Shown here one piece after another: positions 40,245 through 52,900 of a stretch of DNA of 64,000 bases. Source of the stretch: Acanthococcus lagerstroemiae (taxonomy: Eukaryota; Arthropoda; Insecta; Hemiptera; Eriococcidae); NCBI GenBank assembly GCA_031841125.1, contig CM063108.1, forward strand, positions 46,584,122-46,648,121, read 5' to 3'. A program made the translations under genes and the position numbers. Under the pieces are notes generated by a model. It saw only the letters and a list, made by a program, of their open reading frames with translations. It made no database searches and was not told the DNA's origin. The stretch's first letter is position 1. Each line of letters starts with the position of its first letter.

Positions 40245-40710
40245 TTTTTTTGTTCTATTTGTATTTAATTTGATTACAGAGTACATGATTTTATTTATTC
40301 CTCAGTATATATTTGCTCAAAAATACGTAGCTCGGAAAAGTCAGTATTGCTTTCGCTACTGCGAAAGCTTTTTTTCAATTTTAACTAAAATTTCTTACAT
40401 TTTATTTAAAGTTGTTACTAACACCGCCCTACCAAAAAAAGCAAAAAAACTGGCTACCGACTAATTATATATTACGTGTGGGATATTGTTATCCGCTTAT
40501 ATGCTACGTAATTATTACTTTATTACTGCAAGGTAAACAAAAATAGTAAATACTTTCAAGCTTTGTAAGTTTGTCTTTTTGTTTGTTTGTTTGAAGAAGA
40601 AATGAAGTAACACTCCAATTATCAGTTGCATTAGCAGCCGATGCCGGCAAGGCGGGAAGGGTAGAGTGAGGAAAACTGCATGAATTTTCAGGCAGGAAAA
40701 GATCACAGAT

Positions 40711-40962
40711 GGACGCTATTCAGCGAAAGGGAACCAACCAACATTTGCAAACAAAATGAGTTATTAGTATCGTTAGAAAGAGCGTAAAAAGTGGAATTTT
40801 TCAAAATTGGGCCCCCGATTCAAAAAGGTGTACTCGCGTTGAAAAAAGCTTGTCATCAGTATACGCTATGTCATATAGTTTCTACATGGTTCTTGAACTT
40901 AGAGTCGCATGTTCTCAAAAAGCGGATTTTGCTAGTTGGTTCCCTTTCGTTGAATAGCGTCC
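40711..40962. mobile_element. MITE family C, copy 1 (252 bp)
   Basis: Termini GGACGCTATTCAGCGAAAGG and its near-inverse; AGAT on both sides. A relative is at 61301-61553 with about the same interior. Confidence 0.7.
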
Positions 40963-41374
40963 AGATGTGGATCACAGGGAATCGTTGGAAAGACGGAGAG
41001 GGAAGATGGAAAAGCAGTTTGTGGTAACGGAAAGAGGAAAGGACGTACTAATTTCCGCAGAGCTATGTGCAGTTAAATTTGTACATGTATTCGTGTGCTT
41101 CCACGCCACACAGAATGGCCACCATGTTTTTCCCCCTGTGGCCCCTTAACTTTTTTTACAGTTGGAACTTTTCGGAATTGATTTACGTTGAACTTCTTCA
41201 CACTATGTTAAAATTTGGTGGCGGTAACCTGTCTATCTCCCTTCCGAAATTATTAGGGAATTGAAAATGTGAAATTTCCAAAATGAGGCCAAAATTCCTT
41301 CTGTGTATTTAATTGCGTATTAGAAGAAATATTTGGAAAATTGAAATGGGGAAACAGATAAATGGTGAAAAACT

Positions 41375-41768
41375 GATAACCATCTAAGATTCGCGGACGA
41401 TGTTGTACTGATAAACGAGGATATAAAGATGCTACAGGAAATGGGAGAAAAATTGACAGAGGTAAGTGCAGAGGCGGGTTGAGAAATGAATACAAGTAAA
41501 ACAAGACTATTACCCAACATGGAAGGGGAATGTATACCACAACACAAGGAACTGAAATAGAAAAAATCTCCGAATTCGACTACTTGGGACAGATGCAATC
41601 GTTTGAAGGTAGAACAAATAGGGAGACAACTAAAATAATAAATAAAGCATGGGCAAGCTTCTGGACTTTAAAAAACATGTATAAAAATAAAATGAAGTTT
41701 GAAACAACGACGAAAATATTGAAAAGATGCACTACTCTACCAATCCTTACCTATGGAGCCCAAATGTG
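41375..41768 (+). mobile_element. Non-LTR retrotransposon fragment
   Basis: The plus strand encodes a reverse-transcriptase catalytic-box piece (RFADDVVLINED at about 41390) and, in another frame, a C-terminal segment with EFDYLGQMQSF and LPILTYGAQM (41530-41769). It is frameshifted and lacks both ends. It resembles the same general LINE type as the remnant in P450 intron 8. Confidence 0.7.
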
Positions 41769-41818
41769 ACCCCTAATAAAGAAGCAAATAAAAAGGTTAA
41801 CTACCACAGTGAGATGAA

Positions 41819-42006
41819 CAGGGACGAAACTAAAGGGGCACGGGAGGGCAGCTCCCCCAAGCTTCCGCCGGAGTTGTGGAATTTGAGAAGATCGATCAAA
41901 AGTTGGGAAAATTCAACCAGCTAAAAGAGATTTCGTGTTTTTTTTTTCTTAGGTTAGGAATTTAACAATTTTTGCCCCCCTAGGAAAAACTCTTCGCTAT
42001 GTTCCT
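41819..42006. mobile_element. hAT-like MITE family B, copy 2
   Basis: Starts CAGGGACGAAAC and ends CGCTATGTTCCTG. The interior shares phrases such as AAAGTTGGGAAAAT with copy 1. The flanking duplication is not exact, so this copy may be older. Confidence 0.65.
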
Positions 42007-42858
42007 GAGTGAGAAAGATGGAATAAAGTATACTAGGGTAAAGAATAAAAGACAGAGTGAAAAACCAAAAAATAAGAAAGGAAACGGGTATTCAGCATTT
42101 ATATTTTAATCATGCAAGTGGATTTATAAAAACCCTTGCATCTTTGTCTTGACAACACAAACACGAAGCGATAAACTGCAAATGAATCAGGACACTCAGA
42201 ATGAATACAATGTGACTAGAAGAGCACGTGTTCAGAAGGTCTGGAACCCCCTTGCAACTTCGTCAAATAGTTCTTTACTTCTTTTTTCTTTCTTTCTTTC
42301 TTTCTAATTTTAGCACACCCCCCCATCTAACTCACTTCAGCCAACTTACTTTAGCCCACTGTCTAGATGAGCCGCGAAGCGGGTCTAGTCTCTTCTACTA
42401 CATGTATAAAAGTGTGTAAGTTTGTCTGTGTGTATGTTTGTTCGAGATTGACGGGTGAACCATTAGAGCTGGGAGGTTAGTACTTTCAAGATGTGTTCGT
42501 ATAAATCCGGGATAGGTTTTTGGCTTTAAAAAATTTCGGTACCCTAGTTAGGAGGGGAGGCCACAAAATTTTGCCCCCTGTGAGCCCCTAATTTTTTCTT
42601 CAATTTGAACTTTTCGAAATTGTTTTACATTGAACTTCTTCACATTATGTTAAAATTTGGCGGCTGTAACTGTCTCCCTTCAGAAATTATTAGGGGGTTG
42701 AAAATCTGAAATTTCCAAGACGAGCTCAAAATGCCTCAGTATTACATGTGTACATCTGATTTAATGCGACCATAATATATTTGGATATTGTTTCGTATTC
42801 ACATATCATGAATACATTGTAAAGAAATGCAAATTATTGTAGTAAGTAAGCTTACAAC

Positions 42859-43327
42859 CAGTGTATTGCAGTTAAAAATTTTAGCTTCTGCTTTCGGCTT
42901 AAACTTTTGACCTTGAAAAATACGGATTTGGCTTTCTGCTTTCGGCTTTTAAGAAAAATTCGGCTGGCTTTCGGCTTTTCTCTTATCAGTGAAAATTCGG
43001 CTGAATTTGGTTTTTGGCTTTCAGCTTTCGGCTGGTTGCAATACATTGCTGAAATTTGCCGTCAACTGACACCTGAGCTGAGGTCTTATAGTTTGAGGAG
43101 GAAAAATGCAGTTCTCAAAAATATCACACACAAGGAAAATTGATGAGAGCTCACGAATTTATAGGTTTTTGAGAAGCCAAAAGAAAGCTGGAAAAATTTG
43201 GCTTTCTTCGGCTTTTGGCTTGTAAAAAGGTACAAATAAAGCTGGCTTTCAACTTTTCTCTTACATATGTATCAGTAAAAATTCGGCTGAATTTTGCTTT
43301 CAGCTTTCGGCTGGCTGCAATACACTG
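42859..43327. mobile_element. Non-autonomous hAT element, 469 bp
   Basis: Termini CAGTGTATTGCAG and its exact inverse; exact 8-bp duplication CTTACAAC at 42851-42858 and 43328-43335. The interior consists of GGCTTTCGGCTTTT-like repeats. Confidence 0.9.
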
Positions 43328-43862
43328 CTTACAACAATTATGACTCAAAAATTTGCTCGAAGTTTACTGCGATGCAGTTTACAATTCAGTATATAAGGCA
43401 AAAACGGTTGTGGGATCTCATTATTTTCCTGTTTTTTCTTCTGTTTTCTTCTCCATCTTGGACTCGTTGTCTCCACTGGAACCATCTATGAACAACTTCT
43501 CTCTAGCTGTAGGGCTCTGAAATTTCACTCTCCCTTGAGCTTTTATTTTCAGCACTTTAATCTCCTGTTTTAGAGCTTTAATTTTTCACTCAAGATTACA
43601 TCGCATCTCGTACTCATTTTCATTTTGATATCGGAAAGCGAAATAACAGCCCATAAAATGATCCATATCCCGTCGCAGATGGTTGATTTCTTCTGATGCA
43701 TGATGTTTGATGTACAACGTTTTCAGCCTCAGTGTTACTGCTATTCAAAATGTTTTATTTGACAGTATTAATAAATTGAAAAACCTTTCACTTTTACAAG
43801 TTACCATCAGTTTTGTTGATAAAGAAAAGACAGACAGGTTCCAAAAAATATTGATAATGTTC

Positions 43863-44040
43863 CTATGGATTCTCAACCTGTGGGGCGCGCCCCAGGGGGG
43901 TGCGCGAGAATATCCAAGAGAAAAATATATATATATATTTACATACACATTTTATTGTAAGCAGGGGTCAGGGGGAGTCATGAAAATTATGATTGAAAAC
44001 TGGATCGCGAATACTGCTGAAAGGTTGAGAAACGCTGTCC
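43863..44040. mobile_element. hAT-like MITE, ~180 bp
   Basis: The ends GGATTCTCAACCTGTGGGGC and GGTTGAGAAACGCTG match the widespread hAT terminal pattern 'CAGNGGTTCTCAACC'. Edges are approximate; TCCTAT-like sequence lies on both sides. Confidence 0.65.
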
Positions 44041-44268
44041 TATAGCTATGCCCTTCTGTAGTATGTTATTATACTATATTTGAAACCATCCAATATTACA
44101 ATACACAAACAAACTGGTAAATGGTTATGAAAAATGAAAATGAACGAAAAACGAACTGAACTTGAACGAGTATCAAATGTGAACTGAACGAAAATGAACT
44201 GAACGAGTTTTCTAGTCAACTTGAACTTGAACAAAATGAACAGAACTTGAACTTGCCCATGTCTGGTC

Positions 44269-45214
44269 CAGTGTTTGGAACCGGAACCGGAACCCATTCA
44301 AATTCAACAGTTTCGTGAGACTGAAACCAAAACCCTTTAATGTGCACAAGACCAAATTATCCTGTTGAAGATTTTCCCACTAAAAACATGAAAATCTAGT
44401 TGCGCTGCGTACACGTATTAGAGTGGAAATGCCACTACGACCCTTTGTCTTTTCAAAGAAAACGCACGCGCATGGAATGCGAATGTCAGTGGCGTTACGC
44501 TGACGACGTATCTTTACTACCACTCTTGCATCTAACCCTGTTTTATATACAGAGCTCATCAATGTAGTAGTGGAAGTGGTTTTCCGAATGTGTTCCACTT
44601 GGATACGCACATCAAAATCTTCAACGGGTAAGACCTAAAACCTTAAACTCAACTGGTCATTAACCAAAACACAAACCAAATGTTTGAAATGTAGGTTTAA
44701 CTGAAACCAAAACCGACTGCTCATATCTGCGTCAAGACCGTTAACCAATTAAATGAAAAGGTCCCAATCCGTCTTCAGTCAATGCGGTTTTCTGTTATCT
44801 GTTCTTCTTTGTTGTCGACCTAGTAAAAGAATTAAATATTTGAACTGATCTACAGAATAATTCAACCTGCCAATGCCTATTCCCAAGTAAGTCGATGCTA
44901 CAGTTCATATCTTATGGATGGTTTCCAATTATGGCTGATTTAACTATAGAAATGATGAGATTTTTATTTTGTTTGAGAAAGATCTTTTGAGCCCGACTGA
45001 AACCAATTCATTATGTGAAGTGAAGACCATAAGCAAAACCGGCTCAGCAATGAAAGACCGAAATAAGACCCTTTCAGTATTTTAAATCGGTCTCATGACC
45101 GAAACCAAAACCTATTGAGAAATTAAATGGAAGTTCCGAACCAAAACCAACCTAAATGGAAGCTACAAGCCCGAAACCGATCAAAACGAAATATTGAATC
45201 GGTTCCAAACACTG
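44269..45214. mobile_element. Non-autonomous hAT element, 946 bp
   Basis: Termini CAGTGTTTGGAACCG and its exact inverse; exact 8-bp duplication GTCTGGTC at 44261-44268 and 45215-45222. The interior is rich in GAAACCAAAACC phrases. No transposase. Confidence 0.9.
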
Positions 45215-45264
45215 GTCTGGTCTACAGTGACGTCATTGACATCTTTGCGCCTGGCGAAGTTAGG

Positions 45265-45440
45265 GCACTACAAACATGAGTATAATCATCCGCCATTTTA
45301 ATTCACAGAGTGCCCGTGGATGTCGAGTCCGACTGTGCGAAGCGTACCGCCTACCGCGTAGTCAATTTGGCATCGACGGGTGCAGTGTGAATCAAAATGG
45401 CGGATGCCTATGCCCATGTTTACAGTGCTCTAGCGAAGTT
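45265..45440. mobile_element. Short inverted-repeat element
   Basis: CATCCGCCATTTTAATTCAC on the left is mirrored by GTGAATCAAAATGGCGGATG on the right, with further pairing outward (GGGCACTACAAACATG and CATGTTTACAGTGCTC). It lies about 230 bp upstream of the PMF1/Nnf1-like gene and could carry its promoter elements. Confidence 0.65.
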
Positions 45441-45666
45441 GGGTAACCTCTTAAATTGTAGAAATCTTGGACCAAGCTAAATGTGAATCAAATGACAGAG
45501 TATGCCAAATAAAGCAAATCTGAGTGAAATTAAGCATACTGTGTCCTTACAGCGTCCCCCCCTCCTCCCGTGACAGGAATGTAATGATTATTTTTGTTTG
45601 GAGTTCGGTTTCCCGCTTCAAATGAAAACCGAAAAGTAATGATATTGTAATAATTTATTACTCAAA

Positions 45667-46507
45667 ATGGGCTCTTCAACGGATAGTGATGTGATGAATT
45701 CAGTTTCAATGATGGAGACCGTCGATCCCGAACGTTTAATGTTGTACAGAAGTGTAATTCATCATACGTTGCAAAATATAACTTCAGAAATCACGTAAGT
45801 ACACAGTTCTAATTATCACTGCGACGAAGGTATGAATTTCTTGAGCTCCCAGTACTTCGAGTTTGAATGATAATTTTTATGAACTTTCACTTACACCGTT
45901 GAATTATTCTTCCGTGGTGTTCTTTTAGCATAGATGAATTCACATTGTTATTTCAAGAATTGCCAAGCTTGAAAAACAAATACCGGATTATCAACAACTT
46001 CTACGACATATTAACGAAGTATGTTCACGATACCGTGTGCGATAAAGTTGAGGAGCATATCCGAGAAGACAATCTGCAGGAAAAGTTTTCGCAGTTGGAA
46101 GAATTAATTCAAAAGAATTCTGATAACGTCAAGTCTGACGTGTGGTAAGCAAGTCGAACATCAATGAACCAAGGTGCCGTTGCGTCTTATAATGTGAGTT
46201 CCATTTTAATGAGAGTATTCATGTTGATAGGCGGCCATCGCGTGATGTTCAACGGAATCTGAGATCGTACACCATGCAAGAGAAGATACAGTTCAAAGAA
46301 GAGCTGAAGAAAATGATCGCTTCTAAAGAAGCAGCCATTATTAAGTTGAAATTCGACGTGAATAATTTCAGGAACAGGACGAAAGAGATTGAAAAACGAA
46401 TAAATACAGCTGTGCATTCGCTAGACGCAATTCACGAGAGCAATAACAGATTACAAAATGAATGTCGCTTGGTGAAGAAGTTGACTAGATGTATTATTGA
46501 AGAATAA
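45667..46507 (+). CDS. PMF1/Nnf1-like kinetochore protein, 3 exons
   Basis: Exons 45667-45794, 45929-46144 and 46231-46507; GT/AG introns of 134 and 86 bp with matching phases; 206 residues. The family is a subunit of the Mis12 kinetochore complex that links centromere to microtubules. Evidence: a helical N-terminal domain with LYRSVIHHTLQNI, then FQELPSLKNKYRIINNFYDI and a charged stretch ending LEELIQKN, then a coiled-coil C-terminus (KEELKKMIASKEAAIIKLKF). Length equals PMF1 (about 205). The family match is by pattern and is moderate. AATAAA lies at 46619. It converges with the zinc-finger gene. Confidence 0.65.
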
Positions 46508-46911
46508 ATTATATAGCTACCAGTGAATGTCATAATTTTACTTTCAGCATTTCCAGTTACTCATTTTTACCCTGCACTTATTTTTTTGAAAACTGAAATC
46601 CAATTACTTGTACTTTGTATAATAAATATATTTCGCGAATATTACTTACAAACTTTACGCAGTCAATGAAAAAGGAAAATGTAAACGTTACAAAATGGCA
46701 TTCGGTAAAAGTTATTTTATACAATATGCGCCCATTAAAATGTTATCAACTAATCAGCTTTGCTGGTCTTTCCAAAGACGTCAATATCAATCGCAGGTAA
46801 TCTGACGTTGGAAATCACTATTTAAAAATAGGAATTGTCTTCATTTAAAACTATCCTTGAACTCTTTAGACTACCAGGTATCAAAACTCCAGGTTGCTCG
46901 GTAACCACAGA

Positions 46912-49900
46912 CTAGTTCACTGGCTCTTCAAGTTCTACAGTCGGTTGTTCTACAGCAATCGGATCGTTACTCGGGACATCCATAGTGTCTGTACCCCTTT
47001 CCAGACACTTGACCAGGTGACGTTTATACGTCCGATACGCGGCAAACGGTGTGGAGCACCTGGTGCACACGTGCGGTTTCTCGCCAGTATGAGTGCGCAG
47101 ATGCAGCCGCAGAGATTTTTTAATACGAAAATGACGGCCGCACACCGGACACGGAAACGGTTTCTCGCCGGTATGCACCCGCTCGTGCTGAACAATATCC
47201 CTGTTCGTGCGAAACGTCTTCGGGCAGTACGAACACCGAAATATTTTGGCTCGAGTATGAATAGCCGCATGCTGTGTCAAGTAAAGACGCTTGGTGAACT
47301 CCCTCTTGCAGATTCCACATTTTAACGCATCTCCGGCGGCGTCATGCGACGCGTAATGTTCCACGAGATCTTCGCGTTCGCTGAAGACAGCGTTGCATTG
47401 AATGCACGCAATCGCATCTTTGAAGAAATCGGAAGTCGGGGCCGCGGTGCCCGAGTCCAGAGAGTCGGCCCCGTCATCCGCCGAAGGCAGAGGCTCGAGA
47501 AAATGGTTCATCGAGAGGTCGTCGAACTGATGGTCGAACAGATTGTAATTGTAGGTCAACGGAACATTCGGCTCGCCCTTGATGAGAAACTGATCTAGCG
47601 CAACACCATCGACTGTCTGCGGCGGCTGACCGAAGTCGTTTAATTCGCCATCCGATTTTTCCTCTTTTTCGAGAATAACCTGGGGTTCGAAAATGTCGAT
47701 TGCATCCATATCATACTGCAATCGAAACAAAAACACAATACGTCAGTATTAAGTGGGTGTAAATGTGTCCTACATCAGATTCTAACTCAAGAGTCATGTG
47801 ACTGTAGAAATTATCGGAATTTTTCGTATTAGTTAACGAAGGAGGAAACAGTATCGAAGAGAATTTTCAATGGAGGAGAAAAGACGAGCGTACTATTCTT
47901 GATTTTTCAACTACTAATATCAATAGCGTTTTCAAATGGAATGTTAATTACAATTTGATTTCCTTCCTCAATGTCAAATTTTCTATATAAGCAACCGATT
48001 TTCTATGCAAGCTTGATTTCAAACCTTTTCCTGGGGAGAAAGGGCTCCTTCCTCCCATCGACATGGTCCTACTCATCACATATTAGAAGCAGTTACCGTC
48101 ATTCTCTGCTTCAGTCGGAGTCACCCCACCTCAGGACCTATTTCTATTTTTATGCAATTATCCCATAAGGTGAGAATGCTAATCGAAAAAAAACAAAAAA
48201 ACTTCTGCTTTTGATTTTCGGTTATCTGACTTCATCTTTCAACTTTTGACAGAAAACTTTCCACTTTTGACTGTCCCTCAATCCCATGTATTTCACAATG
48301 CCGCATAGAAGGGACCTAAACATGACATGGTTTTAGGTCTTTCTCCAATACATTTTTGATTTTTACCCATTCCTTTTGAGTGTTTTGAAATTCAAGATTA
48401 AGATGTTCTAGAAAAACAACCTAATAGCAGCAGGTTTTTTCCTCCAGACACTTTCAGTCTGTGACTCATCCATCATCCATTTCAGAATAAGCCATTTTAC
48501 GATGTCATGTAAAAAGGACCTAATAAGAAAGTTTCAGAGTTGCTGCAAAGGTGTTAGAAGAACGCAAAAATCATCTCGTTCCAGGCCCATAACCACGGGG
48601 GGAGGGCAAACTGAGGCTGACCCCCCAAGGTATCTTGAGCCCCCCTAGACGAAGATACTTTTCTATTTGCGTGTTTAAAAATGTCGGCCTCGGCCCCCCA
48701 AAACGTTCATAGAGCCCCACCACACATAAACTCTGGCTATGGGGCTATCTCATTCCCATTCTTGTCAGTTCTTCTCTAACCGCATGGTTTTTGTTCATAC
48801 TCCTCATTCCTCGTTCTCCTTACCTTATTTGCAAGTGGAAACAAAGGAGTCGCTACAGGTGACCGCCATTAAAAACAACATGACTCTGCTCATTGATTGG
48901 TGGATTTGGACAAAAACAAGATAATGATGAAAAAAGTTACCCAAAAAATCCAAAATTAAGCCAAACTGATAAGAAATGAAAAGAGCTACAACTTCTATAG
49001 TTTGCATTATTTCATAAAAATCAATAAGAAAGCCGAGTGCAACACTTTTATGGGCACGCATTCTTATAGGTTATATATACATATCATGTTTTCATACTCA
49101 ACACTTAGCGCTCCTACAAAGTCATCCACATGCGAATGTTCTTGTTCTTGTTCCCAACCTGTTCCTGTTCCCGTTTCCATTTCCCGTTCTCAATCCCATC
49201 ATGTTCTTGTTCTCATTCTGAGTACGAGAACCAAGAACCCGTGTTTGAAGAACAAATGAGAATGAGAAGAAAAACGGCATGTTTTTGGTTCTCGTTCTCA
49301 GAACAAGAACATGATGGGATTAAGAACGAGACCGGGAATGGGAACAGGACCAGGTTGGGAACAAGAACAAGAGCGGAAACATTGGTAATTATGGGGTAAG
49401 GAGGACAAGGAACATGAACGAAAACCATGCAGTTGGAGACAAATGAACGAGAACAGGAACGAGATGATTTTTGCGTTTTTCCAACACCTTTGCAACTTAG
49501 TGTGAAAGTAAAATTCTGAAAGCCTAAAACCATCCATTGGGACAGTGTATCGAAATATTCGTCCCCTGGCGGCCAAAAATAGAAGCTTTGAAAGAATTAT
49601 CATCTAGGATTATTTAATAGAGATAATAATGGTGAAGGGAAGACCAAAACTATTTTTTTTTTCCCCTATATTTTTTCAATATTTCTAAAATTATTAATAA
49701 TGTGAAGGCATTCGGAAGTGTAGTAATGCGTATTTAACGTGACACAAATTTTTCTCTATGTTAATGTTATTTGTCATAAAACAACATTAATCATCATGAT
49801 TACTTTACCTCTGCTGGTCGGAGAAAATATAAGTTTAGGAGCCGTACCAAAAATTTTCGAAACCGCCACCAATATTACATGTTAAATATTATTTAAATGC

Positions 49901-52900
49901 GAGAAATCATAAAAATTGCTCTATTTACACATCATTTTGATTTTTGATTGCCATGATCATTCTTTCAAATTCGTATCACGTAGAGGGACACTAGCGCGCC
50001 AGATGCTCAAAGAAAAACGGCATGTTCTCGTTTTCGTTCTCAGAACGAGAACATGATGGGATTAAGAACAAGAACGGGAAACGGGAACAGGACCAAGATG
50101 GGAACAAGAATAGGACCGTTTTCCTTCTCGTTCTTGTTCGTTCTTCCAACACTGGTTTTAATTCTCTTCAAGGACATTTTCGCTTTCTCCTTTACACCCT
50201 CCCACCGTGACTAACGCATTCAGCACGCTTCCCGGAAAAACAGACCATATCAAAACATGGTTTTAGGTATTTTCTCATAGATATTTCTACAGCATCTAGT
50301 CTGAAAATACAATTTAAGCAGGTGAAAACGAAGAAACTGAAGGAGAAATCGGAAAACTATTAGCTTCAACTTCCGGATTTTCTTCAATCTCCAGTTTTTA
50401 TGTGGTGTTTCACAAGTCCACTGCCCCCTCCCTCAGGTTCGAACGCGTTGTCGGATCAACTAAAAAAACCAAGCAAAATCTTTTGATGGAATACTCTACA
50501 AATTGTTCAGTTTCTTAAGGTGTCTCGACCCTGAGGCGAGAAGGAGAAGGGGGAATCCAACAATTTGCAAAAAGAGTGTATTATCAAAATGTCTGGACTT
50601 GCGAGCAGGAAGAGGCAACCGCCAACTAGGGAATTTTGCAAGAAGAATGTATCATAAAACTACCAAAATAAAAATTTTTTTGGCTGTTGATCTGGGTCCG
50701 ACACTGCATTTGACTCCAAAAGCTAAGGCAAATGCAAATGTACATGCACATGTTTTTCAGTTACCTCCATGGGAGTATCAACGGGAGATTCGGAATAGCC
50801 ATTTTGCTGGCATGACGGTTCAATGACTCCACTCTCCAATGGCAACGCCTGTAAGATGGAAAACATGATTAGTATAACGTGATTAACTCCGATAAATTAT
50901 TCCTAGTAAAAAATGTAATGACTGCTGAGAAAAATACGAGTTATTCGTCGATGATAATCATATCCTTATCCAACCTATACTAAATTGGGGACAATAACGT
51001 TATCCCAAGGTGGCAATCTGTGAAAGTTTGGAGCTGGCATTCCTTTTTCCTTTCAAACAGGGAATCATTATCCGATCCACACGTCTGACAAATATACCAA
51101 CTGTATAACTTCTTTCAAAAATTCTCAATCCACCTTCCTCAATGAGAATTGGGACCATAGCAATAAGTCATGTTTCCCCTCATGTTTCAAATCTGAAATT
51201 TCCTTACTTACAAAAAGTAAACCCTCGAGCGTGAATCTGAACAGTGAAAAGGAGCCCAGTTCAAATCTTCACTCATCATCATCCTAAAATTCACTGATAC
51301 CAACTTATCCTTCTTAACTTACTGTCCGGTGACGATCTATCCCGTAACGGTAGCCAACCTCTTCCTACAAACTTCAGAATCTGCAATCCGAGACTGAGAC
51401 GAACTCCGAACCCCTACTTTCTGAGCTAGTCTTCCACAACAACTTCAAATTCAAGCATTTCTAGTTCATTCCTATAACTTTTCAACTGATATCAGTGAAC
51501 AAAGGGATTCAGAGGAACTCAAAACTTCGGAAAAATTTCGATAATCTTCTATGAATACCTTATCAACCTACCCTTGTCCAACACAACTATCTTCCCCGAG
51601 ACCTAAAAACTGATCTTTCGCATTCTGTAGCCGAAAAATTATTCCCGAAACCTTTCCAATCTATGTCTTCAAGACTAACAACACGTACCGTTGGTTCGCC
51701 TTCATCTTCCATCAGCTCCGTTTGACACATCGCACTCCAATCAGTATCGTCCTCATCTATGACCACGGTCTCCACTTCTGGCTCTTGTTGCCGCAGCAAT
51801 CGCCGTTTACCCTCCAGACTCGTCATCGCCTTCAAATTCGGCCACTTCTTGGCAACGGTGCTGCCCACGACAAACGAGTTCACGTGCCACTTGCGATAAT
51901 GTTTACGCAGACTACTGCGCAACATGAACTCGCGGTCCGGGCAAATGGTGCACTTGAACGGCTTCTCCCCGGTGTGCACCAGATTGTGCTTGAGCAACAG
52001 CTCGTACGAGTGGAAGATTTTGCCGCAGCGTCCGCATAAGAACTCTCGCCGGCCATTCAACATGAACGTACGATGCTCGATACCGGACGCAATGAATGTT
52101 TCGGTATCGCCAGAGAATATGATCTCTGAAACTTCGGCAGCGCGCGGGTCAGAATTGGCGGCGGCAGCGGTCGGTTCAGAGTCGGTGGTGGCAGCTGTAG
52201 ATTTTTTTGCGCCTCCGGACTGGCATACTCTCTGATGGGAGGCCAGAGACGCCTTTCGCCCGAAGAATCTGCCGCAGCTGCATTTGTAAACGTTTTCGGA
52301 GGAACTCGTTTTCAGGGCGCCGTCCGTCGACGGACATAGATCGAAACGATTCACCCGGATAGTCGGTGTTTTCACTCCTAGGTGTTCGTATTGAGACAGC
52401 AACTGTGAACAAAGTATGTAAATGTTTAGTAAAAACGCAGTGTGCCGAATAGTTTATCCTGTTTTATAAAATCATTACCGGGGAATCATCAGTCAGTGTG
52501 TTTTGGGACTGACTATGATCGAGCTCGTGAGAAGCAAGATGTATCGCCAGTTTGGACTCTCGTACGAAACCCTGGTCACACAGATCGCACTTGAACGGTC
52601 GTTCCTTGGTGTGGCCGACATAATGCTCGATGAAATGCACCCTAGATCGCAATACACGGTCGCAAATATCGCACTTGTACGGTTTCTCGTTTTTGTCCAT
52701 GTAGACCACAAGTTGTGCGTAGGTCATACCGATTTTGCCTTCGTTACGAGCAGTACCAGTAGCTTGTGAAGCAGATTTCAATGAGCTAGCCTCCGAACAC
52801 TCGGCTTTGTTCACATTCTCCGGAGATTTCAAATTTCCATCAACACCGTCGGGGCAGGAAGAGCTGAAATGTTGCTCTTTCTTTTGGTGGCGTATCAGAT

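Noticed and set aside
49130..49603. Frames rich in Phe/Leu/Ser/Cys around the GTTCTTGTTC repeats
   Set aside because: The amino-acid periodicity mirrors the simple repeat on both strands.
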